Assembly: GCA_963921195.1 (NCBI GenBank)
Contig: OY992537.1
Span: 62,732,400 to 62,796,399 of the forward strand
Direction of reading: 5' to 3'
Length of the DNA stretch: 64,000 nucleotides
DNA from: Pegoplata infirma
Taxonomy: Eukaryota; Arthropoda; Insecta; Diptera; Anthomyiidae
Numbering within the stretch: position 1 is the stretch's first letter; every line of letters starts with the position of its first letter. A model generated the notes under the pieces. It worked only from the letters and a program-made list of their open reading frames with translations, did no database searches and had not been told where the DNA came from. This document shows positions 34,881 to 47,700 of the stretch, piece by piece. The position numbers and the translations under genes are program-made.

Positions 34881-36968
34881 AAGCTTAACGTCTTCAACAT
34901 CAAAGTACTCAATAATATTGTTTTTTCTACATTTTGAATACGAAAATTTCCAGTTTATCTTGTTTTGGAATAAAATGCCCATGTTATGACGATGAACTGG
35001 AAAAAAATGAAAACATGATTTTATAATTATTTACATATATTAATGAAAACTTACCTTTTCCAACATTTTTCTATGTAAAAGTAATTTTTTAAGCAGAATA
35101 TTTTGCAAGTATGACAATATTTGTTAAATTATTTATATGCACCAGTATTGCAGTTATGTTTATGTCGGTAATCGATGGTAATAAAATATAATTTTATTCG
35201 TAAAATTCCTTTTTGTAATTCTGGTTCAAATTTGCATACACATTAACTAAGATTTAACATTTTATGATAACATATATGGTTCCATATATGATATCATATA
35301 TGGTACATATTATACATACGACCTCATATATGGTATCAATTTTTGCATATATGGTCACATATGAGGAGTTCCGTTTTAGACTTAAATTTTGAGTTAAAAA
35401 ATATGTGATTTTTGTTTTGATGGCACATCGATGAAAGTTGCCATAAATATTAGATGCTATTTAAGAATAAGAACTTCGTTCGCGTCAATTAAATCGCGCA
35501 AGGGGGTCAAAAGTTATGGCGGTTTTAAGATTTAGCGGTTTTAAAAATCTTAAAAATATTTTGAAGATTTTATTTTCTACACATTTGTTGCATGCGTTAT
35601 TAAAACATGCCAGGATATATCATTTCTTCTAAAATATATGATATAAATTTAACCCTTTAATGACCAAACGATTTAAAAAAAAAATATCTAAGTACCTAAA
35701 ATCGCGATAAATTCGCGGTAAAAGAAAAGTTTCACAATTTTTTATAACATATTTAGGCAATACGCGTTGGTATTACTGAAGAAAATCACGGAAAATCGTA
35801 TCATTGTACCAGTAGTTAAAAAAAAATCGGTGATGCTGTTTTATAACAAGAAAATTTAATATGGTCCAAAAAATCTATAATCATCAAAATTTTTTAACCC
35901 GCCTGTGATTTTATGATGACACATCAAGTGGGCTTTCATTTAAAAAAAATTTCATCCGATTTCGTGTAAAGCCTTGGATGTGCCAGATCAAAACAGGTTT
36001 AGATAAAATCATCGCGCTTTCCGCTCAGAATGGCTTAAAGTAAAAAGTCAAAAAGCAAATCAGTTCTACTCGTTAAGGCATGTCTTTTGGTGTATTAAAA
36101 TGAACATGATGCATTAATTGCTACTAAAAAAAATAGGAAACAGATTTGCAAATTTCGCACAATTTTCAAAAATGCCATAAAATTTTTGCAATTTATTTTT
36201 TATAAACCCGCCAGTGATTTTTTTATGTAAACTCACAAAAAACTCGGTTTACGCAAGAGTCCACCAAATTTCGAATGAAACCGCGAATGTGCCACGCGAA
36301 AAACTGGTATTTTAAAAAAATTACGTTTTTTCTTGCGAACTTCGATCTGCTGAAACTCCTTAACTATTCGTGGCACATTAACGGGATTAATTACAAAATG
36401 TTAAGAATTACAACAGCTACCAACTCTAGTTCAACTTTTTTCATTTTATAGAGGGGGCCGAAATCCCTGATCAAAAAACCTCGAAAATTTAAAAACTCTT
36501 AATTTTTGGTTTCAAAATTTAACCGTCTTATAACTTCTTACCAAGCGATGAAGCATCTATCAAACCAACATTAAAATAATCTCTTATATGTACTGACTTT
36601 GTGTTATGCCGGAAAAGATTGAAATATAAGGAGAACTTAAAAAAAAAGCGAAATAATGTAAAAACTATGGATTATTTCAAGCCATTTTTATCGATTTTTC
36701 AACTTTAACCCTCTGTAACTTTTACGGATAAAGTGGGGTAATCCTTAAACCTTGCTCAGTGATGGTTCAAGGTCTTGTTTACACAACTGCATTTACAGTT
36801 TTTCTTAATTCCAAAAACTGCCGGTTTTTTATAACATTTATTTCAGTTTCACTGAGTTGAAATTTAAAAAAGATTTCTTGATATATGTTTCCTTATATGT
36901 CATATATGATCATATAAAGATCAATACATAGCCATATATGAACATACACATTTATTTTTAGCCGGGTA

Positions 36969-38709
36969 ATGAGATTCCTGACCGATTTTTCGATTACACC
37001 CGGAATGACAAAATACTGTGGTTAGAGGGTATACAAAAGGTTGGTCATATCTGCCTGTTAATTGAAACAAAATACACACGAGAGAGGTAAAGGGAAATGA
37101 CTCATCAATGAAGCGGTATCATAATCTTTATAACTTATTAATGATTCTTTCAAGTCGTGTTTGTCTGCATGTGTATTTTTTTTTTTTGAATGCTAGTAAG
37201 TATGAGAATTTATAGGATTTCAAATCAATTTTTTATGGATATTAAATTTCTTTTATGTCAATATTTGTGAAATGTATTTCAAATCAATTGACTATATTGT
37301 GATGCCACTTTGGCATAAGAGGTGGTCTTCATAAAGAAAATAAATTAGATGATGATGATGACGAAGAAAAGAACATGATTTTCAAAATATCAAGTGTATT
37401 TAACAATTTTTTTCTCTACTTTAAGAAAAAAAAATGTTCTTTTCTTAAATTTGTTGTTTATTAGCAATATTAAAGATTTTATTCAATAAATAGTTTAAAA
37501 TAAAAGACGAAAAAAATTGTTTCTAAAATTGTGGAACAACTGAGAAGTTTCTATTAAAATCTTGTGATAAGAATTATTTGAAACGTTTTTATAAGTTGTG
37601 CTCTAAAATTTATAATTTTTAAGCGGTTTATGATTTGACATGCAGTCGTTACTTTTTTTTATTTATTTCCCCCCCAAATTGTTTATTTGAATTTCCAGTC
37701 ATTCTTATTTAAATTGATTTGTTGTATCATTTTTTGTATTGAATTTAAATGAGCATCTCTAATGAATATAAATGATTGGAAATTAGGTTGTTTATTCTGT
37801 TATCTTTAACAAATGTTTTGTGGTTTCTTTAAAATTCCCTTATCGTGGTTTCCATATCAAAATGTTGTAATTTAACTTTCATTGAAATGTATCCCAACCC
37901 TCATGTTATTGCGGTTTTTGTAATTATAATGATAATTGATCGTGTAATTTTAATTCCATAGTTATTTTCATAATTATATTGTAGTTACATTGAAAATAAT
38001 TATTATGCAAAATAAAATTCCTATATGAAAAATGTCTGCCTCAAATCTGATATTTTTTCTATTGAAATTTTTTCAGAATAACTTTTTGACTTTTTCTTTA
38101 GTTCCACCTTTCTATAAAAACATTTTTTGCACGATATGCATAAATTTACCCTTTTTATAGTACGAGTCTTCCTCATTTTCGTTCGAGTGTACTTTAAAAT
38201 AGTTCATAGTTTCCTTAAAATATGAAAGAATTTCTTACCCTAAGAAAATTTTCCCAAATCTCTGAAAAATTTCTTAATTTTCAAGATATATTTCTTAAAA
38301 CTATGTTTACACAAAAATTAAGTTCAATCACTCAGTCTTTTTCCTATAGAAGAAGTATTAGATTCTGAGACCTTTTTCCTTTGCGATTCAAGAGCTACAA
38401 GATTCAGTTGGACTTTTTCCCGTTTCTGCACCGATCTCGGAATCTGAGAGTTTTTGAGGTTCTTTTCTGAGAATTTTTCTTTTTGGATATTAAACATGAA
38501 TTTGTTAACATTTTCCGCTAGGGGGTAGGTATCCCCAGTCTCAAAACAATGTATTTTTAATATTTTAAGCATTTTGTAGTTTATACAAAATTTGGCACTG
38601 CCAAAATTAAAACTCTCCCTCTTTAATTTCTCACTACCGAAATTAAAACTCTATTTCTTCTTACTTTGTTAACAAATTATAATATATAATTTTGTTTTTC
38701 TCATTACAG
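36969..38709. other. Likely intronic sequence upstream of the first visible CCDC50 exon
   Basis: Starts with the resumed dispersed repeat (to about 37040), then AT-rich sequence with no element ends. A remnant of the GTCTCAGATTCTGAGAC minisatellite lies at 38332-38460. The end is a good 3' splice site (TTTTTCTCATTACAG, 38695-38709). Confidence 0.5.
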
Positions 38710-38772
38710 TCTGCAAAGAATGGTTGGTGCGAGAAGACGGTGCTCTGGCTTATAAATTGCAATCACAAGAGA
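38710..38772 (+). CDS. CCDC50: CCDC50-like exon, first visible
   Basis: Enters in phase with two bases completing a codon, then CKEWLVREDGALAYKLQSQE. The acceptor is CTCATTACAG and the donor GAGA|GTAAGT. Acidic-EDxxLAxxLQ is the family's first ubiquitin-binding-like helix. Confidence 0.85.
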
Positions 38773-41700
38773 GTAAGTTGTTCATATTACTCAGTAAAGA
38801 AATACACGATTTCTTAACCACTTAAATTTATTTTTACAGTCAATGATTTCTACAAAGGTAATCGTACACGCAATGCTGTAGTACGAGAAGATTTTCCAAC
38901 AGCTTTACAAGAGCAAATCAAAGAGACCGAAACGGCCGAAAAACAAGTAGAAGCTTATAGGAGAAAGCTAAGAGAACAGTAAGTTTAAGTTTTGGAAAAA
39001 TATGCTTAAAAAATTCTGATTAATATTTATTAAAAAATAAAAATAATTTTATTCGACCTGAAAATATTATATTTTGAGTAGGTTTATTCTAGCTTGAGGT
39101 CATTATTTCCTTTACTACTTAAAACCATGATAGTCTCATAGACTAATTTTCTAGAAAATTATTTTTCTGATTTAAATTCATTTATGTTGGTCATTTTTGC
39201 AAGACTTCCGAAACACGTATCGATTAAGCCTTTTATAAATGACCAACATAAATAAATTTAAAACATAAAAATAATTCTCTTAAAAATTGTTCTGTGAGAA
39301 TATCATGGTTTTAATTACTACAGCAAAAAAATGACCTCGAGCTAGAATTAACCTACTCGAAATAGGATTTTAAAAATTAACGTTTGTTTACTTTTTACTT
39401 ATTACAGAGAAGAACATGACAACAGAGTTGCCAAAGAAATAGCAAATAAATTGGAACGAGATTTGCAAGAGCAAAAACTGAGAGAATTAAAAGAGAGCGA
39501 AAAGATGGCACAACAAATGCAGGTGAGTGACAAAAATACATATAAAAACATTAGTCGGTTTTATAGCTTGCGTTAAGAGTTAGTTTAGAAGGGCCATATC
39601 TTTTTTTGAAGCCCTTTTGATTGATAGTTCGAAAAAATGGAAAATAGGAAGTTATACAAAATTGTGAAAAGTGTTGAAATGTTTTAGTTCTTATTGTATT
39701 TGTTAATGGCATTTGGATATGGGAAATTCTACAAAAAGTTGTGTCCACTTTGCCACATATCTTGGATATTCGGTAATTTCGATGAAGAGGTTATAATATT
39801 TGTGTCTATCATCATCTTATTCGACTCATAGCTCTTCCAAGAACCCTCTGTAACTAGTTTGTTCACATGGATTAAAAGGTCTTGCAACCCATACCACTCT
39901 GTGTGCTTTCGAGACTTTGTTCATTATCCAACACATTTCAGTTGTATGTATTTCGATCCCAAGGCTTCAAGGCTTTGTCATTATTTGACGCTTTTTAAAC
40001 ATGAAACCTAGTTCATAAGTATAAATCTATGCAATTGCAAAATTTTTTGAAGCCCTTTTGATTGATAGTTCGAAAAAATGGAAAATAGGAAGTTATACAA
40101 AATTGTGAAAAGTGTTGAAATGTTTTAGTTCTTATTGTATTTGTCAATGGCATTTGGATATGGGAAATTCTACAAAAAGTTGTGTCCACTTTGCCACATA
40201 TCTTGGATATTCGGTAATTTCGATGAAGAGGTTATAATATTTGTGTCTATCGTCATCTTATTCGACTCATAGCTCTTCCAAGAACCCTCTGTAACTAGTT
40301 TGTTCACATGGATTAAAAGGTCTTGCAACCCATACCACTCTGTGTGCTTTCGAGACTTTGTTCATTATCCAACATATTTCAGTTGTATGTATTTCGATCC
40401 CAAGGCTTCAAGGCTTTGTCATTATTTGACGCTTTTCAAACATGAAACCTAGTTCATAAGGATAAATCTATGCAATTGCAAAATCTGTCTGATTTATCGG
40501 ATGTCGAGTTACATCATCTTAAGCATTTTACAGCAGTTTTATAAGTTTATGCATAAAATTGGTTTAATGGCAGGGACTAAATAGACAAACACACATTCGT
40601 CCTATGGTGTCCCAACAGACCTCGGAGTATATGTTTGCTTTGTTTGGTTAAATATCTGAGAGTAATCTTAGATACGAAACTTACTTGGAATTCACGTTTT
40701 GACGGCACTATCAAAAAGGCTATTGCGGCATTATGACAGCGAATGGAATTGTTGGTATGACCTGGGGATTGAGCCCCAGAATGGACACGTGGATCTACAA
40801 GATGATTCTTAGACCGATCCTGACGTACGCTGCTATAGTCTGATGGCCGAAAACTATGCAGAAGGATGCTACTGCGAAACTAAGCAAGATACAGCATCTA
40901 ACTTGTATTCTAATTGCGAGTGCTATGAAAACCTGCCTAACATTAGCCCAAGAAGCCATTTTAGGTCCCACACCTCTCGAAATTTTCATCAGATTTACGG
41001 CAAATTTGGCTGCACGTAAGATGAATATTGACTAATTTGACCCTCGCAACTTGAACGGTCACTCCAATATTCGTTCTTCAATATGAATCAGGGAAAACTT
41101 GGATATGCCGATGCATAGGATAAATTCTGAGTTTCGCTTTGAACGGAAATTTGAAATCGTAATACCGAGTAGACTATAATGGGATAATATGGCCCATACG
41201 TGGACACTAGAAGCCTAAACTGGTATACATACGGATCAAAAATGTCCTTTGGAGTTGGATCTGGTGTTTACGGTCCAAATACGCGGATCTCTGAGCCCAT
41301 GTGTAGGTGGCCTTCAGTTTTTCCGACTGAAATTCAGACAATTAAAATATGCGCCAGACTAATTATTGCAAATGGTATGAAGGGTGCTCATATTTCAATC
41401 TTCTCTGATAGCCAGGCAACAATTCAAGTGCTGTCTTCTTGGGAGTTTAAATCTAAACTGGCAGTAGAGTATTTTGACACCCTCCAACAGCTTGATGAGC
41501 GAAACAAAATTACCCTATTTTGGATCTCTGGTCAAAGAGGTTTTTGAGGGTAATGAGATAGTTTATGAGCTTGCTATAAATGCCTCCGCTACTCCTATGA
41601 CCGGACCAGTTTTCGGTTCCGGTCATAGGAGTAGCGGAAGCATTGGGTCCACCATCTCAACAATGATTCTTAAGCTTATGGGAGAATTCAGGAGGTATAC

Positions 41701-44700
41701 GTCAATCCAAAGCACTAATCGCGCCACTACTATGGAAGTATTTTAATTCACACCAAAAGTGACATTTGGTTACTGACAGGTTTTCTTACCGGACACTGTA
41801 AAGTTAATTACCACTTGTATAATTTAAACATTTGTACATCGTCTTTGTGTCGACTTTGTCTGAAGGAAGTAGAAACAACGCAACACATATTGTGTGAGTG
41901 CGTCAAAATTTGTGGGATCAGCAGACGATTTTTAGAGAGGGAATTACTTAGTTCTGAGGATATAAGGCGGGCTTCTCCATCCTCTGTTCTAATGTTCATT
42001 AGGACGGAGCTTACTCGTTACAACAAATGGCCACTTTTCCTACTGCTACGGTCTTATTAAATATATTTGAGGACGTGATGTTTCCCCATTCATAATAAAA
42101 AAAACCATAGATGGGACTAATTAATTAAAGAGACCAATTAATTGATGGTTTAATTACCATTTAATTGATGTCAATGGTAATGAAATTTTTTTCATTACAC
42201 TCAAAATAATTCTACAGTAAAAGGTTTAGTAAGTGATATTGTACCAAAATCTACTAATTGGTTACTAATTTTAGTATCTTCAAAGTAATAACATTAGTAA
42301 TTTTTACTGATTTTGACTAATATTAGTTAAAAATTTTAGTATTGGTTACCAATTTCTGCACTAGGTCCTTTTGGACTAAAATTAGTTAAATTTTTAGTAT
42401 TGAATACCCACGTTTTTTTTTGGGTGTACCATTGGTTGTATCAATTGTACCAATTTAATTAATTATCAGTTTAATTACTAATGAAAATTAAAAAAAAATA
42501 ATTACCATTGGTATGGCATCACTTAAAAAAGATAATTTCCATTAGTAAAAGTCGTCACATTTTTAATATTTGGAAATATCTGTTGTTTTTTTTTATATGG
42601 TGTTTTAGTTTTTCACATTTTATAAACCAAACACAAGTTCATTGCCTTTGTTTTTTGCGTTTTGTTTTTTGTCTTTAACATTTTCATATTTTTTTTTGTA
42701 AAAACATACTTTGATGTTTAAATTTTTAACTTTTCAAAAAAACAAAAATAAGCAAACCAATGGTTTTGAAACCAATTATAATTGGTGTTTTTCAACAATT
42801 GGTGCATTTCATTACGATTAGTAATTATTTTTTCAATTAAAAAAATTTAATTACCATTAAATGGTAATGAAAATTTTTTCATTACCATTGATATCAACCA
42901 ATGGTAATTAAATTTCAATGGTAATGAAAAATTCCCATCTATGATAGAAACTAATAGCACAAAAATAAAAGTCTATCGATTGGCGCCCAACTTGGGGCTT
43001 AAATAATAAGATGCGAATTTTATCAGTTCCAAGTTGATTCTGATTTATTATTTATCAAATATTTTTGAAATTTATAAAAAGTTGTTAAATACTTCAAAAA
43101 CTGTTGTAATATATGTATATAAAAATGTTTTTAAATATGGTATTGTAACATTTCCCTTTCAGTCTACAATAATTATTAATTTAAAACTTTTCAGGAAATC
43201 TATGTTAATCTACCACCAGTGCCACCTCCCTCGGCCAGAGATAAAAATAATAAGGTACCACCACCTAGACCAGCCAAAAGTTCCACTTTACAACAGCAAC
43301 AACCCTTATCGCCAAATGGTTATCGTAATCCCAATAGTCCACCATTTCCAATAGTCTTGCAACAACATCATTTCTCAAATAATGATGGTTATGTAGGGTT
43401 AGCCTTACACGCTACACCCGCACAACAACGTCATCACCATCATCATCAACAGCAACTACAGCCACAACACCATAATCAGAGATCACCTACAAATACCAAT
43501 CACATAGTGGTAGGTGGTGATAACATATCACCAACTCAGCTCCATCAATTACAACAACAGTCATCTGCAATGGCATCTTCATCATCAGCATATCGTCCGG
43601 GACTATTTGAATCATCTTCATCAAATGCTATTGCTTCATCATCAGCTACCAGACGCAATAATAATCATAATAATAATAATGTATTTGATTCACAACTTAA
43701 CATGAATACCAATTTCAATTTACCAACTCCCTTAACACCCAATACACCACTTACTCCTCTAACACCTAAAACACCAACACATGCTTTTATGCACACTCCA
43801 CCACCCCAACCATTACATCCAGCACCCTTAACACCACCAGCACTACTACAACAGTCCTCCACAAACCATCCGGATATTGAAGAAATTATAGAATATTCCG
43901 ATGTGGCCGATAGCATAAGACGTTATGATATCACCAAATCCATAGATACTCCAGACTCATTAGCACCACAAAAGCACCACAATATACCATCATCGTCATC
44001 AACCACAATATCACCAGCACATCAAACTGCTAGAATTAATCGTCTTATGTCACCATCTAATGAAAATCTTTTAAAAAATGAACAAAAATTTCAGAAATTA
44101 TCACCCGACAAATATGATCAAATGGTGGGTAATCAAAATGGTAAACCACTCTTGGAACCAGCAACTTCCAAAGATCGTCGTGTACTAGAAAATGCCGATG
44201 ATATCGAATTGTATGTGGATCCCTGTAATTATGCCAGTTTAAAGGAAATTGGCTTACCCATGCAGGAAATCAAAGAGATAAGTGCTAAATTGAAACAGGA
44301 ACAAAAGGATGAGGTCTAAAAATTTATTTTTATTCTTAATTGTGTTAATGTACTAATCTTTTCTTTTATCTCACTTAATGTTTCTAGTTATTGGCTCGCC
44401 GTTTGCAAGAATTGGAAGTTCACGATGGTATGACTTTAGAAGAAAGAGATCGTATGATGGCTATCGAGGCCCAAGATAAAGAATTAGCCAAAATGTTACA
44501 AGATAGAGTAAGTTTGAAAATTTTTGCTATTAAATTTATCTTCAAATTTCAATTACAAATCACATCTGTAAATGGTGTAGTTATGAAATATTAATAAAAT
44601 GTATTAGAAAAATATTTTAAAATTTTTCGTCACAAATCACCCATATATTAGTATATCCATCTTTTTATACTCAATGTCAGTTCCTTTTAAAAAGAAAAAC

Positions 44701-47700
44701 TGCTAAAGATTTTCCATTGTAATATATCTCCTTTTTATTTTATTTTTTTTGTGCCTCTTTAATTGTTTTAACTCTTCATTAATTACCTCACCTGCTCCCG
44801 CTAAGTCTCTATTAACTCTATCTTATTTAACTCTTTTGCTTCCTTATCTATGCTAATTTCTTCAATGTTTTCTTTAAATTTAATTGTCTGCTTTCACCTT
44901 CGTTATACAAAAGATGGATTATACTACGTGGGATATTTTAAGACCTGGTGTCGCCTCGATTTCCAGACGTCCTACTTTTTGTCAAACACTAAACGGGTTA
45001 CGTTTAGATACTTTTGCTGGCATATTTCCACGTGTTACAACAAATGGAGCAATGGTTTGTGTTATGAAAATTTTTGAAGTCTTCATTTCAAAACAATCCA
45101 TGCATACTTTAAATAATATTCATAATTCATAAATAATCATTTCATACTTATTTTGAGAAGCCTCCTTCATGCAGGAGAACCAAACCAGTGATCTAACGTG
45201 ATAACGACTCACTATGCTTCGACCCATGGACAAAAGTCAAAAAAAAAAATTTTGTCTCAAATTGTGTTTAAATACAGATTTTTTGAAAGATAATAAGGTA
45301 TCTCAAATAAATGTTAACAAAAATATTTTTTCTGATTGCTTTTGCCACCACGAGAGGGCGCTAAACTCAGAGAATTTTATGCAAAAAATACTTAACAGGA
45401 AAATGTTTTTTAGCTGTTTCACAAAAATAATTCTCAAAAATCCAGTTTTTAATGAAATGGTTCGAAATTTTGTTTTAAAGTACTTCGATATATTTGTAGT
45501 GAATCTAAAATATAAAATTTTTTATATATTTACAAAAAAAATATTTTTTATTGCGCAGAAAAACAAGTTTTTTTTGTTGAAAATCCAAAAATAACTAAAG
45601 TTTGATGGAGTGTAAAAAAAAAATATAAAAAAATAGATATTTTTTTTTTTCTTTTTTTTGTAAGTTTAAACTCTTATCTAACAGCGTATTCAAAAATTAG
45701 TGCCTATTTTTTACCACAAATTAGAAAAATATGCGTTTTTTTAAATGCCTAAATTCGTGATTTTTACTCAAATATCAGGCACTTAGGTGTGTTTAATATC
45801 ATTGTGCAACACGATTTTATGTTTTGAAATGGTAAAAAAGCAAAATAAATGTATATTAATAAAAGATCGAAACAACCGCAGAATTTTTAAAATTTAGCTC
45901 GAGTTTCTTTTATGGCCAACTGAAGTTTTTAATTAATTTTCAAAGGAGTTCAGAATAAGTAAAAAAAAAAATATTACATTTAATTTTGAGCTAAATGAGG
46001 TTAATAGATGTGCAACGAAATTTGATGACGGTTCTTTTCTTAGAACATATTAACCCTCTATCTCCCGTTTTTAGGGGTCACTTTAGTCCCTTTTTCAAAT
46101 ATCGTCGAAGAATATCACTTACACTTGCTTTTAAAGGGTTAACATGTTCTAAAAAAATTTTATGCATAGAATTTCATTGTTAGTTGTAAAAGACCAAGAA
46201 TTCGTGAAATACAAGCAAAATTCTTAAAAAAGTAAAATCTTTAATTGTCATATATTGTTAAATTGTGTTTCACCACAATTGAAATAATACGACAAAACAT
46301 AACAAATTTACTTCTGAGCTTAATACTGTTAATAGATGTTTTCGGTAAAATTTGATGTTTCTTTTTTCTTAAAACATATTAACCCTCTATCTCCCATTGT
46401 AAGTGGTCATTTCAGTCCCTTTTTAAAATATTCTTATAAAAAACACTTAAACGTGCGTTTAGAGTGTTAAAACGTTCTACAAACATTCAATAGATATCTT
46501 TAATCATTCCAAACCCATTTAAAAAAAGTAAAGACTTCAATGGGCCATAAAAAGAACTCGAGCTAAATTTTCAAAACAATTCGTTTTTGGTTAACAAATG
46601 GTATAGCTTCATTTTTTGTTTTGTCCAATTTAAGATACACTCTTTGACCTCAAATTTGTTGCACAGTGTATTCTACTGAAGCTTATGTTTAATAACTCTT
46701 TAATTATAAATTATATTCAAGAAACATTAAAAAAGTAATCTAGTATTACGCTTTAACCTTTAAACGCTCGTTTTATTAAATTTTATAAAAATATTTAAAA
46801 TAAGGACTAAAATGACCCCTTAAAATGGGAGATGGAGGGTTAATATGTTCTAACAAAAGAACCGCCATTAAATTTCACTGAAAACATCCAAAAAAGATAT
46901 TTTTTATATCAGTAGTATTTTTAGTACATTTTTTCGACCTATTTCAGTCTACTTTGGTAAAAGCTATTTAACAATATATGATACCTTACAATTTAACTTT
47001 TTAAAGCATTTTGATTATATCGCACGATGTTTTGGTATTTGACAACCCCTAGTGAAATTTGATGCTTAACATTTTTCTAGAACATTTTAACTATTGAAAC
47101 GCAAATTTTAGTGTTGTTCTATTAAGATATGTTAAAAACGGACAAAAATGACCCCTAAAAATGGGAGATAGGGGGTTAATGTATTCTAAAAAAAGAACCG
47201 CCATCAAATTTTAATGCAGACATGTAAGAACATTATGTAGCTCAGAAGTTGATTTAATACATTTCTTTGACCTTTTTTAGACGACTTTAAAAATAAAAAT
47301 AACTTATTTTTCAAAAAAGGATGTTTTAATATTTTCCACACTACTAATCCGATTTTGCCCAAATTTGGCATTAATATATATCTAAGGAATATTAATTTGC
47401 TTACAAAGTTTTTTTACGATCGGACAATTTTTGTAGGTGTTATAGCGTTTCAAAGAAAAAGGATATATGGCAGGGCCTTGAGTCCTTGCTCCGATTTAAG
47501 TGAAAATTTATACCCACGTTGCTAGTGGAATGTGTATCAGCATGACCACTTTTTGTAATTTTTTGTGCATTATTGAAGCTAAAATTACATTTTTCAGTTT
47601 CAGGACACATGGGAGGTAGGCGTGTCCTTGCACCGATTTTTCCAAAAATTCATATTTTTCTTAACTAATATATACATGGGAACGAAGCACTGTGCGACTG

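Larger units (their letters stand above)
32100..36966. mobile_element. 4.87 kb TA-flanked transposon without transposase
   Basis: The left end CCCGGCTAAAAAT is matched exactly by ATTTTTAGCCGGG at the right end. TA flanks both sides (32098-32099, 36967-36968). The dispersed repeat it interrupted reads across the empty site (TTTACT-TA-ATGAGATTCCTG, compare ACTTAATGAAGTCCTCGAC at 16636). Both subterminal regions are rich in CATATATGAT/GATCATATATTGGATC motifs (32115-32320; 35270-35370; 36880-36950). No transposase frame was seen over the whole length. Nested inside are a MITE (33159-34037) and a three-unit tandem repeat (34440-34880). Confidence 0.75.

Noticed and set aside
43514..43916. Frames on both strands within the large CCDC50 exon
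   Set aside because: Low-complexity coding sequence opens other frames by chance; phase and splice sites support only the 43195-44313 reading.
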